Source: Ramlibacter sp.
Lineage (GTDB): Bacteria > Pseudomonadota > Gammaproteobacteria > Burkholderiales > Burkholderiaceae
Length of the DNA: 5,380 nucleotides
NCBI GenBank assembly: GCA_014376915.1
Contig: JACMQP010000198.1
Span: 1-5,380 of the forward strand
Direction: 5' to 3'
Position numbers and translations under genes: made by a program. Each line of letters starts with the position of its first letter. The first letter of the stretch is position 1. Positions 1-5,380 of this stretch are shown one piece after another. Below the pieces are notes generated by a model. It was not told the DNA's origin, searched no databases, and saw only the letters and a list, made by a program, of their open reading frames with translations.

Positions 1-85
1 GGCGCGGATGATGGCCAAGAACCGCGACCAGCGCTATCCGTCGGCCAATGCGCTGCTCGACGACCTGCGCGCGAGGGGCCTCTGA
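1..85 (+). CDS. Ser/Thr protein kinase, C-terminal fragment (5' end outside window)
   Basis: The frame is open from position 2 to the TGA at 83-85 and gives 27 residues ending in DDLRARGL. The stretch MMAKNRDQRYPSANALLDDL has the pattern of the last helix (subdomain XI) of bacterial Hanks-type Ser/Thr kinases: a conserved Arg in a 'K.R.QRYP/RSA' context followed by a short amphipathic helix. The protein ends almost directly after it, so this end carries no C-terminal transmembrane or sensor domain. The stop lies 1 nt before the next kinase start, so the two kinases form a tandem pair in one transcript. The family assignment rests only on this short tail. The catalytic core cannot be seen, and activity and any N-terminal domain are unknown. 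Confidence 0.72.
   Translation, partial: ARMMAKNRDQRYPSANALLDDLRARGL
73..78 (+). promoter_or_regulatory. Ribosome-binding site deciding the start of the second kinase
   Basis: GAGGGG lies 8 nt before the ATG at 87, inside the last codons of the preceding kinase. It supports the start at 87 over the in-frame ATG at 48. The ATG at 48 would overlap the upstream gene by 38 nt and add 13 residues with no family resemblance. Confidence 0.55.
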
Positions 86-86
86 A

Positions 87-1031
87 ATGACGGCTTCGCA
101 AGCGATTCCCGCCCAGTTGCTGCGGGACCACCGGCACCCGCGTCGCGGCCACGGACTGATGCCGCGGCCGGTCGCTGTCGCAAGCGCATTGCCGCGCATC
201 GATGGCTACCGGCTCCAGCGCAAGCTGGGCGAAGGCCGGCTGGCAACGGTCTATCTCGCACAGGATGGCGCGGGCAACGCGGTGGCGCTGAAAGTGGCGC
301 GCGGCAGCAGCGCAACCACTGCCGCCCGCCTGGCGGCAATGGCCCGGGAGTTCGCGGTTCCTGCGGCGATTCGCAACAACCACGTCATGCGAGTGTTCGA
401 CCTCTGGTCCCATGATGGTGTTGCCGTGATCGCCATGGAATATCTGGCGGGTGGCCCGCTGGGCCGGATGCTCGGCAAAGCGGTCGCTCCGGAAGTGGCT
501 TTGCCGCTGCTGCGCCAGGCCGCTCTGGCCCTGGACGCTCTCCACGGCAGCGGCTTCGCCCACGGCGACATCAAGCCGGCCAACCTGTTGCTGCGCCGTC
601 CAGGCGAATTGGTGTTGGCCGATTTCGGCACGGCGCGCCGCCTGAACCCGGCCCGCGCGTCGGCACCGGCCGGTTTGGTGGTGGGCACGCCCCGTTATGC
701 GGCGCCGGAACAGACACGCGATGGCGCTGTCGGTGCTGCCGCTGACGTGTACAGCCTGGGCGTGGTCTGCTACGAACTGTTGTGCGGGCAGCCGCCGTTT
801 CCGGGCACGACCGTGCTGGAGGTGAGCTGCCAGCACCTGATGGCCCCGGTGCCCCGGCTACCCGCGGCCCTGGCCCCGTTCCAGCCGCTGGTGGACGCGA
901 TGCTGGCGAAGCAGGCGGACCGCCGGCTCCCCGATGGGCGGGCCGTGCTGGAGCAAATCGATCTCTCGATAGGTGCAGCAATTGCGCACCCGGCGCCATT
1001 CGGCGCAACCGCAACCAGGTATCAAAGGTGA
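87..1031 (+). CDS. Hanks-type Ser/Thr protein kinase (PknB-like), soluble, non-RD
   Basis: This 314-residue protein is a nearly bare kinase domain, predicted to phosphorylate Ser/Thr on cytoplasmic partners. Visible motifs are the glycine-rich loop LGEGRLATVY (47-56), ATP-binding Lys69 in VALKVA, a candidate helix-C Glu88, the catalytic loop HGDIKPAN (159-166, catalytic Asp161, Lys163, Asn166), DFG at 179-181, APE at 206-208, DVYSLG from Asp220 and the late Arg near 279-280. All residues needed for catalysis are present, but Gly replaces the Arg before the catalytic Asp (non-RD), and Ala53 replaces the third loop glycine. About 40 residues precede the domain and about 25 follow it. I see no membrane segment or sensor domain. 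ATG 87 is chosen for its upstream GAGGGG; Met25 (position 159) is a possible shorter start. It sits 1 nt after another kinase and 2 nt before a response regulator of a CheA operon, which suggests cross-talk. The target is unknown. Confidence 0.93.
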   Translation: MTASQAIPAQLLRDHRHPRRGHGLMPRPVAVASALPRIDGYRLQRKLGEGRLATVYLAQDGAGNAVALKVARGSSATTAARLAAMAREFAVPAAIRNNHVMRVFDLWSHDGVAVIAMEYLAGGPLGRMLGKAVAPEVALPLLRQAALALDALHGSGFAHGDIKPANLLLRRPGELVLADFGTARRLNPARASAPAGLVVGTPRYAAPEQTRDGAVGAAADVYSLGVVCYELLCGQPPFPGTTVLEVSCQHLMAPVPRLPAALAPFQPLVDAMLAKQADRRLPDGRAVLEQIDLSIGAAIAHPAPFGATATRYQR

Positions 1032-1032
1032 G
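1026..1032 (+). promoter_or_regulatory. Ribosome-binding site overlapping the kinase stop codon
   Basis: AGGTGAG contains the TGA stop of the kinase (1029-1031) and ends 1 nt before ATG 1034, with its AAAGG core (1024-1028) 5 nt upstream of that ATG. A terminating ribosome covers this site, which favours coupled re-initiation. An in-frame GTG at 1028 is a less likely alternative start. Confidence 0.5.
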
Positions 1033-1033
1033 C

Positions 1034-1906
1034 ATGAACGACCAATTTCTTGTGGACGTGATCGGGTTCAACCCGGTCGAACGCTCGATGCTGGCAAGCA
1101 TCTTCGCGCTGGCGGCGAGGCGCGATCCGGGCTTTGCCCAGTACCATCCGATGGCGGGGGGAGGCGGCCCTGACCTGTACCTGGTCGACATCGACAACCC
1201 GGAGGCGGCCAAGGAATTCCAGGCCCTGAGCAAGCTGGCCAGCCTGCCCACAGTGCTGGTCGGAACCGCGCAGGCCGGTGCCGGCAACACGGTGCTGGCC
1301 CGTCCGGTGCAGTGGGCCCGCCTGTTGCAAGCGCTCGAAGCCACCGCGCTGGCGGCCGAGGCCGGCGCGGGCGCCGCCGAAGTGCAGGACGACGCCACGC
1401 TGCCGCTGGGTCGCAGCAGCGCCGGCACGCCGGCGTCGCGCTCGTCGGCCGAGCCATCCATTCCCGACCATGCATCCAAGCGCAGGGCGCTGGGCGACGC
1501 GGTTCTGGTGGTGGACGACAACGCCACGGTGCGGATGTTCATGAAGGCCAAGCTGGCGCCTTTCGGCTTCGAGGTCGATTACGCCGAGACTGGCGAGGAG
1601 GCCGTGGGCCTGACCGGCTCTCGCGAATACGCCTGCGTCTTCCTGGACGTGGTGCTGCCCGGCATCGACGGCTACCAGGTCTGCAAGCTGATCAAGTCGA
1701 ACAAGCAGGCGATCAAGAAGACCGCGGTGGTGATGCTGACCAGCCGCAGTTCCCCATTCGACAAGCTGCGCGGCTCGCTGGCCGGCTGCGATGAATACCT
1801 GACCAAGCCGCTGGACGAGAATCGGCTGCTGGAAACCATTGCGCAGTTCATCCCCAGCACCCGCAAACGCGACAAGACAAAACCAGCAACAGGTGAGAAA
1901 AAATGA
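1034..1906 (+). CDS. Two-domain response regulator: degenerate receiver plus intact C-terminal receiver
   Basis: The protein has 290 residues. The C-terminal half (about 154-275) is a canonical receiver: acidic pair Asp161-Asp162 in VLVVDDN, phospho-acceptor Asp205 in FLDVVLPGIDGY, Thr236 in MLTSR and Lys258-Pro259 in LTKPL. CheA in the same operon would be the natural phosphodonor. The N-terminal 5-104 has the alternating strand/helix pattern of a receiver: a strand ending LYLVDID (Asp52/Asp54), a strand PTVLVG, and Arg90-Pro91 followed by a helix, where receivers have Lys-Pro. It lacks the acidic pair, so I infer a pseudo-receiver. An Ala/Ser-rich linker (about 105-153) joins the halves, and the tail (275-290) is Lys/Arg-rich. 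No DNA-binding, GGDEF, EAL or methylesterase domain is present, so output is probably by protein contact. The start at 1034 excludes the longer upstream frame, which overlaps the kinase. Confidence 0.88.
   Translation: MNDQFLVDVIGFNPVERSMLASIFALAARRDPGFAQYHPMAGGGGPDLYLVDIDNPEAAKEFQALSKLASLPTVLVGTAQAGAGNTVLARPVQWARLLQALEATALAAEAGAGAAEVQDDATLPLGRSSAGTPASRSSAEPSIPDHASKRRALGDAVLVVDDNATVRMFMKAKLAPFGFEVDYAETGEEAVGLTGSREYACVFLDVVLPGIDGYQVCKLIKSNKQAIKKTAVVMLTSRSSPFDKLRGSLAGCDEYLTKPLDENRLLETIAQFIPSTRKRDKTKPATGEKK
1891..1897 (+). promoter_or_regulatory. Ribosome-binding site inside the upstream gene, for the CheY-like gene
   Basis: AGGTGAG lies 5 nt before ATG 1903 and within the last codons of the two-domain regulator. 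It is the same heptamer as at 1026-1032. With the ATGA stop/start overlap at 1903-1906 it indicates translational coupling between the two regulators. Confidence 0.55.
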
Positions 1907-2265
1907 GCAAATCGATTCTCGTTGTCGACGACACGCGTTCCATGCGCAAGATGGTCGCGGCGGTGCTGCAAGGCGCCGGTTACGAAGTGGCCGAGGCCGG
2001 CGACGGCGTCGAGGCGCTGGAGCTGGCGCGCGACCGGGTGTTTGACCTTGTTGTCACGGACCACAACATGCCCCGCATGGACGGCGTCACGCTGGTGCGC
2101 GAACTGAGGTGCCTGCCCAATTACGACCCGGTGGCGCTGATCGTGCTGTCGACCGAGGTCAGCCCGGAGCTAAAGCAGAAGGGCCGTGAAGCCGGCGCCA
2201 GCGGCTGGATGGCCAAGCCGTTCGATCCCCAGCGCATGCTCGACATCGTCGGCAAGTTCATCTAG
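1903..2265 (+). CDS. CheY-like single-domain response regulator
   Basis: This 120-residue protein is one complete receiver domain, the usual length for CheY. It has the acidic pair Asp9-Asp10 (ILVVDD), phospho-acceptor Asp53 in VVTDHNMPRMDG, the strand-4 hydroxyl Ser83-Thr84 in IVLSTE, Trp102 at the position of the E. coli CheY switch tyrosine, and Lys105-Pro106 in MAKPF. All phosphorylation residues are present. CheA, encoded 12 nt downstream, is the expected phosphodonor. The phosphorylated protein would act by binding a target such as a flagellar switch or pilus motor, or would serve as a phosphate sink. The gene overlaps the preceding regulator by ATGA, so the two products are probably made at linked rates. 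The fold and chemistry are clear. Whether it is a true chemotaxis CheY, a PilG/PilH-type twitching regulator or another adaptor cannot be told from one window, so no gene symbol is given. Confidence 0.93.
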   Translation: MSKSILVVDDTRSMRKMVAAVLQGAGYEVAEAGDGVEALELARDRVFDLVVTDHNMPRMDGVTLVRELRCLPNYDPVALIVLSTEVSPELKQKGREAGASGWMAKPFDPQRMLDIVGKFI

Positions 2266-2267
2266 GC

Positions 2268-2272
2268 GGAGG
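2268..2272 (+). promoter_or_regulatory. Strong ribosome-binding site of cheA
   Basis: GGAGG lies 5 nt before ATG 2278, in the 12-nt gap after the CheY-like gene. It is the closest match to the consensus among the junctions of this operon and fixes the CheA start. Confidence 0.7.
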
Positions 2273-2277
2273 CAAAC

Positions 2278-4473
2278 ATGTCGCAGGTATCCAGCGTCCT
2301 GGGCGACGCCGACGCGTTCCGGGAGATCTTCTTCGAGGAGACCCAGGAGCACCTGGCCAATGTCGAAACCATCCTGTTGCGGCTGGACACCGATGCACCG
2401 TTGCCCGATGACCTGAACGCGATTTTCCGCGCTGTGCACTCGATCAAGGGCAGCGCCGGCATGCTGGGCTGCACCGACATGGCGGCGCTGACGCACTTGC
2501 AGGAGAACCTGCTGGACCTGCTACGCAAGGGCGAGCGGCCAATCGGCAAGGGCGACATCGACGCCATGCTCAAGGCCGGTGATACCGTCCGCTCGCAGGT
2601 GCTGCACCACCGCGGGTTGCTGAGCGCGCCGCCGGACAGCTCCGAGGTCGAGGCGATGATGCTGGAGCGGGTCTCGCTGCCTTCCACCGATGCGCCCGGC
2701 TCGCAGGCGGGGCAGGTCGTGCGTAGCTTCAGGGTCTGCCTGGCGCCGCTCACGGAGCCGATCGACGCGGCCGAACTCGACATGATGCTGCAGGGTCTGG
2801 GCGAGATGGGCGCAGTCGCCAACACGGCCATCGACAACGTCGCCGGCGGCTCGATCCGGTTCGACGTAAGCCTGCAGGGCGCAGCGGCGGACCTTCAAAG
2901 CGTGCTGTCGCTGGTGGTCGCACCGGAGCAGATCAGCATCGGGACGCTGGTCGCCGGCACGGGCGCCGCGCGCGATGCTGGCGCCGGCGCTGCTGCCGCG
3001 CCTGCCGCGACGCCGGCAGCGTCCGCGCTGATCGATGGCGACGACGAGTTCTTTGTCGATCCGGCGCAGTTCCGGCTGCGCGGGCATTCGGCGGCGGCGG
3101 AGCCGGCAGCGCCTGCCCCCACGCCCGTGCCCGCCACCCACGTGGACCTGTTCGTGACACCGGAGGAGCTGAGGCAGCAGCGGTCCAGGCCGGTCGAGCC
3201 TGAGCCGGCCGAGCAATCCGAGTCCGTCGTCGCGTCCGATGGCGGCCGGCGCGGCGCCGAAGCGCAGGCACCTGCAGGCCCGGCGGACGCGACTTTCATT
3301 CGCGTTGCCACCGAGAAGGTGGACCTGCTGGTCAACCTGGTGGGTGAGCTGGTAATCACCGAAGCCATGCTGGCCCGCCAGGGCGCGCTGGCCGAGGCAG
3401 GCAGCAACAGCGAGTACGGCAGCAACGCCGGCCTGGCGGACCTGTCGCGCCACACCCGCAACCTGCAGGAAGCGGTGCTGGCGATCCGCATGCTGCCCAT
3501 CTCCAACGTCTTCTCGCGCTTTCCCCGGCTGGTGCGCGAGCTGTCGTCGCGCCTGGGCAAGCGGGTCGAACTGCGGATGTCCGGCGAAACCACCGAACTG
3601 GACCGCGGCCTGATCGAGAAGATTTCGGATCCGCTGACGCACCTGGTGCGCAACGCGGTCGACCACGGCCTGGAGTCGCCCGAGGCGCGCGTCGCGGCCG
3701 GCAAGCCGCCGGTCGGCTTCATCAACCTGCGCGCCAGCCAGCGTGGCGGCAATATCGTGATCGAAGTGACCGACGACGGCCGCGGGCTGGACATCGGCCG
3801 CATTCGCAGCCGGGCCGCCGAACGTGGAATGGCGGTTGCGCCCGACGTACCGGACCAGGAAGTCTGGCCGCTGATCTTCGAGGCCGGTTTCTCGACAGCC
3901 GAGGAAGTCACGGAAGTCTCGGGACGCGGTGTCGGCATGGACGTGGTCAAGCGCAACATCCAGGCGCTGGGCGGCACCATCGACCTGTTCTCCACGCCTG
4001 GCCAGGGCATGCGGGTGACCGTGAGCGTTCCGCTGACGCTGGCGATCATGGAGGCAATGACCGTCTCGGTCGGTGGCGAGATCTACGTGCTGCCGCTGTC
4101 CTGCGTGGTGGAGTCGCGCAGCGTCGACATGGCGGACGTGCACGCGTTGCCGGGGCAGGGCGACACCCTGCGCGTTCGCGACGACTACTTGCCGGTGCTG
4201 AGGCTGGCGCGGCTGTTTCCGCCCCGCACGCCGAGCGCGCAGGGCGAAGCCGGCATCGCCGTCATCGTCGAGACCGACGGCTGCGACGCGGTGCTGCTGG
4301 TGGACGAACTGGTCGGCCAGCAGCAGGTTGTCGTAAAAAGCCTGGAAACGAATTTCCGCAGGGTGCCGGGCCTGTCCGGCGCGACCGTGATGGGGGATGG
4401 CTCGGTGGCGCTGATTCTGGATGTGGGGCACCTGGTGCGCCTGGCCGGGCGCGAAGGCGCGATGCGGCTCTGA
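2278..4473 (+). CDS. cheA: CheA-type chemosensory histidine kinase
   Basis: This 731-residue cytoplasmic kinase takes phosphate from ATP onto its own His and passes it to receiver proteins. Domains in order: P1/Hpt (about 8-110) with phospho-His54 in AVHSIKGSAG; a P2-like stretch (about 149-225) whose strand-helix-strand-strand-helix-strand pattern fits a regulator-docking domain (inference); an Ala/Pro-rich linker (about 226-335); P3 dimerisation (about 339-445, VDLLVNLVGELVITE); the P4 ATPase with N box HLVRNAVDHG (455-464), G1 box DDGRGLD (499-505), FEAGFST and G2 box GRGVGMDVV (549-557); and the P5 CheW-like regulatory domain (about 592-728). No receiver is fused to its C-terminus, unlike the hybrid CheA proteins of some pilus systems. 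Length is in the usual range. Start ATG 2278 has GGAGG upstream. Both encoded receivers lie just before it and are its likely substrates. CheW and receptors are not in view. Confidence 0.96.
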   Translation: MSQVSSVLGDADAFREIFFEETQEHLANVETILLRLDTDAPLPDDLNAIFRAVHSIKGSAGMLGCTDMAALTHLQENLLDLLRKGERPIGKGDIDAMLKAGDTVRSQVLHHRGLLSAPPDSSEVEAMMLERVSLPSTDAPGSQAGQVVRSFRVCLAPLTEPIDAAELDMMLQGLGEMGAVANTAIDNVAGGSIRFDVSLQGAAADLQSVLSLVVAPEQISIGTLVAGTGAARDAGAGAAAAPAATPAASALIDGDDEFFVDPAQFRLRGHSAAAEPAAPAPTPVPATHVDLFVTPEELRQQRSRPVEPEPAEQSESVVASDGGRRGAEAQAPAGPADATFIRVATEKVDLLVNLVGELVITEAMLARQGALAEAGSNSEYGSNAGLADLSRHTRNLQEAVLAIRMLPISNVFSRFPRLVRELSSRLGKRVELRMSGETTELDRGLIEKISDPLTHLVRNAVDHGLESPEARVAAGKPPVGFINLRASQRGGNIVIEVTDDGRGLDIGRIRSRAAERGMAVAPDVPDQEVWPLIFEAGFSTAEEVTEVSGRGVGMDVVKRNIQALGGTIDLFSTPGQGMRVTVSVPLTLAIMEAMTVSVGGEIYVLPLSCVVESRSVDMADVHALPGQGDTLRVRDDYLPVLRLARLFPPRTPSAQGEAGIAVIVETDGCDAVLLVDELVGQQQVVVKSLETNFRRVPGLSGATVMGDGSVALILDVGHLVRLAGREGAMRL

Positions 4474-4474
4474 G

Positions 4475-4488
4475 GGCCTCTGAAGGCC
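4475..4488. terminator. Small GC hairpin after cheA (possible terminator element)
   Basis: GGCCT-CTGA-AGGCC is a perfect 5-bp stem with a 4-nt loop, starting 1 nt after the cheA stop. There is no T-run on either side, so it is not a standard intrinsic terminator. It may form part of a convergent-gene boundary or be chance in GC-rich DNA. Confidence 0.3.
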
Positions 4489-4492
4489 GCGC

Positions 4493-4508
4493 GCCGTCTC
4501 AGGACGGC
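4493..4508. terminator. Second GC hairpin spanning the minus-strand stop codon
   Basis: GCCGTC-TCAG-GACGGC is a perfect 6-bp stem with a 4-nt loop. The loop holds the stop codon of the convergent minus-strand gene (4499-4501). A palindrome between convergent genes could act in both directions, but no T-tract follows on either strand, so a terminator role is only tentative. Confidence 0.35.
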
Positions 4509-5380
4509 TGCGGCGTCAGCGGTGCGGGCGCCGTCATGTCGCCCATGGCGGCACCGCCGGAGGCGAGCACGCTGGGGCGCAATGGCGCTGCCGGCGCGCG
4601 CTGGCGATGAGCGTCGCCGTTGCTGTTGTTCGTGGCCGCAGGCTGCTGCGCCAGCCGCAGCGCCTGCTTGCGGTCGTGCGTCACTGCGCCCACGATCCGG
4701 AGCCCGGCCAGGTCGCGCGCCACCACTGCTTCCGGCAGGCCGGTGCGCTGGTGCAGTTCTAAAAAGGAGACCGGCGCCTGGGCCAGTTCGCGCACGATCA
4801 TCAAGTGGGAATCGCCGAACAGACGCTGCGGCAGCTGCGGCGCCCGGCACCAGTAAATCGGACCCGAGCGGAAGTATCCCGGCAGCAGGCTGCGTGTGGT
4901 GCGCATGGCGTACTGCCACAGCACCTGGCTCAGACCCGCCTGCACGAAGTGGCTCGGAATCTCGTCGGCTGGCCCAGGCCGCCTGGCCCATAGCGCGTTC
5001 TCGAGATGGAACGGATCGGCGATCGGCAGCACACCGACGCCCGTTCGGCGGCTGACGACGGCCACCAGCCGGCCGTCGACGGTGACGTGGTACACGCAGG
5101 AGGCGACGTCGAGCTTGGTCTGGACGATCCGCGACGCCAGGCAGAACTGCACGGTCAGCGGCCGCAGCCAGCCTTCGAACTTCTCCAGCATCGCGCGGGT
5201 GCTGGGCGGGGACGCGATGTCGAAGCTGCTGGCAGCAAGGATGCCGGGCGCGAGCGGCAGGGAGAAAGCCATCGGCCGGTCCGAATCGGCGGGATCGATG
5301 CGCAGCGGCGCCATGCCCGGCGTCGGGTGGGCGATCTCCAGGCAGCCGTCGGGCAGGGCGGTCGCCCGGGAACCGTTGAC
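4499..5380 (-). CDS. Unrecognised protein with a winged-helix-like segment (N-terminus outside window)
   Basis: The frame runs from the right edge to a TGA at 4499-4501, giving about 293 codons. It stays open above the Met at 5314 (residues such as DGCLEIAHPTPG precede it), and neither Met 5314 nor Met 5272 has a clear ribosome site. The gene therefore probably starts beyond the window. I do not recognise the family. Visible parts are an amphipathic helix (MLEKFEGWLRPL, near 5150-5195), a beta-rich stretch (VYHVTVDGRLVAVVSRR, near 5040-5095), and at about 4680-4820 a pattern of helix, LHQRTGLPEAVVARDL, LRIVGAVTHD that fits a winged helix: short helix, turn, recognition-like helix, hairpin. 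The last 50 or so residues are Ala/Pro/Gln/Asn-rich and probably disordered. No signal peptide or membrane segment is seen in this part. It converges on cheA, so it is not in the same operon. A regulator or adaptor role is a guess from the helix pattern alone. Confidence 0.7.
   Translation of the reverse strand, partial: VNGSRATALPDGCLEIAHPTPGMAPLRIDPADSDRPMAFSLPLAPGILAASSFDIASPPSTRAMLEKFEGWLRPLTVQFCLASRIVQTKLDVASCVYHVTVDGRLVAVVSRRTGVGVLPIADPFHLENALWARRPGPADEIPSHFVQAGLSQVLWQYAMRTTRSLLPGYFRSGPIYWCRAPQLPQRLFGDSHLMIVRELAQAPVSFLELHQRTGLPEAVVARDLAGLRIVGAVTHDRKQALRLAQQPAATNNSNGDAHRQRAPAAPLRPSVLASGGAAMGDMTAPAPLTPQPS

Noticed and set aside
48..86. Extended start for the second kinase at ATG 48
   Set aside because: It would overlap the upstream kinase by 38 nt and has no good ribosome site, whereas ATG 87 has GAGGGG at proper spacing and fits the 1-nt junction.
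782..1033. Extended N-terminus for the two-domain regulator
   Set aside because: The extra stretch is the out-of-frame shadow of the kinase (Gly/Ala/Pro/Arg-rich). ATG 1034 has a good ribosome site and begins the domain-like sequence.
571..1551. A 326-codon minus-strand frame across the second kinase and the two-domain regulator
   Set aside because: It is antisense to two well-supported genes and crosses their junction. Its composition is Ser/Pro/Arg/Ala-rich without a fold-like pattern.
2980..3120. GCC/GCG-rich near-repeats in the CheA linker
   Set aside because: They encode the Ala/Pro-rich inter-domain linker typical of high-GC CheA proteins. There is no regular repeat unit.
2521..4431. 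A 636-codon open frame on the minus strand opposite cheA
   Set aside because: It lies wholly antisense to a CheA with every catalytic motif intact. Its product is rich in Arg, His, Gln and Ala with no recognisable domain, as expected for the complement of GC-rich coding DNA.
4755..4770. A purine run with AAAAAGGAG on the plus strand that looks like a ribosome-binding site
   Set aside because: No start codon follows at a usable distance, and read on the minus strand it is ordinary coding sequence (SFLEL) of the unassigned gene.
4185..4991. A 268-codon minus-strand frame overlapping the end of cheA
   Set aside because: It overlaps the CheA P5 domain and the better minus-strand frame, and its product is Arg/Gly/Ala-rich low-complexity sequence.
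4522..5055. A 177-codon plus-strand frame in the right-hand region
   Set aside because: It is antisense to the minus-strand gene, which has the more protein-like pattern. This product is Arg/Ala/Pro-rich throughout.

Overview
This GC-rich window (roughly two-thirds G+C by eye) has long open frames, Shine-Dalgarno motifs and tightly packed co-directional genes. It looks like chromosomal DNA from a high-GC proteobacterium. The protein style (proline/alanine-rich linkers, tandem PknB-type kinases beside a CheA operon) would suit a betaproteobacterium of the Burkholderiales, perhaps an Oxalobacteraceae/Massilia-like organism, or a Xanthomonadales member. That placement rests on impression, not on a search.

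Layout. Positions 1-4473 are a single plus-strand gene string: the last 27 codons of a Ser/Thr protein kinase (1-85), a complete second Ser/Thr kinase (87-1034 region, stop at 1031), a two-domain response regulator (1034-1906), a stand-alone CheY-like receiver (1903-2265) and a CheA-type histidine kinase (2278-4473). The four junctions are a 1-nt gap, a 2-nt gap, a 4-nt ATGA overlap and a 12-nt gap, each with a purine-rich ribosome-binding motif. The genes are therefore almost certainly co-transcribed and in part translationally coupled. No promoter is visible, so it should lie left of the window. A 25-bp intergenic space carrying two small GC hairpins follows, and then a minus-strand gene (4499 to beyond 5380) converges on cheA. 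It encodes a protein I do not recognise, with a winged-helix-like segment and a low-complexity tail.

Working together. CheA would autophosphorylate on His54 and pass phosphate to Asp53 of the CheY-like protein and/or Asp205 of the two-domain regulator. The N-terminal half of that regulator looks like a receiver that has lost its acidic pocket. What sets the locus apart is the physical coupling of two Hanks-type Ser/Thr kinases to a chemosensory His-Asp phosphorelay. No CheW, methyl-accepting receptor, CheR or CheB gene is visible, so these lie upstream of the window, elsewhere in the genome, or are absent. The output (flagella, type IV pili or another process) cannot be read from this window. 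There is no gene-free stretch over 300 bases, and I saw no RNA gene, mobile element or CRISPR array.
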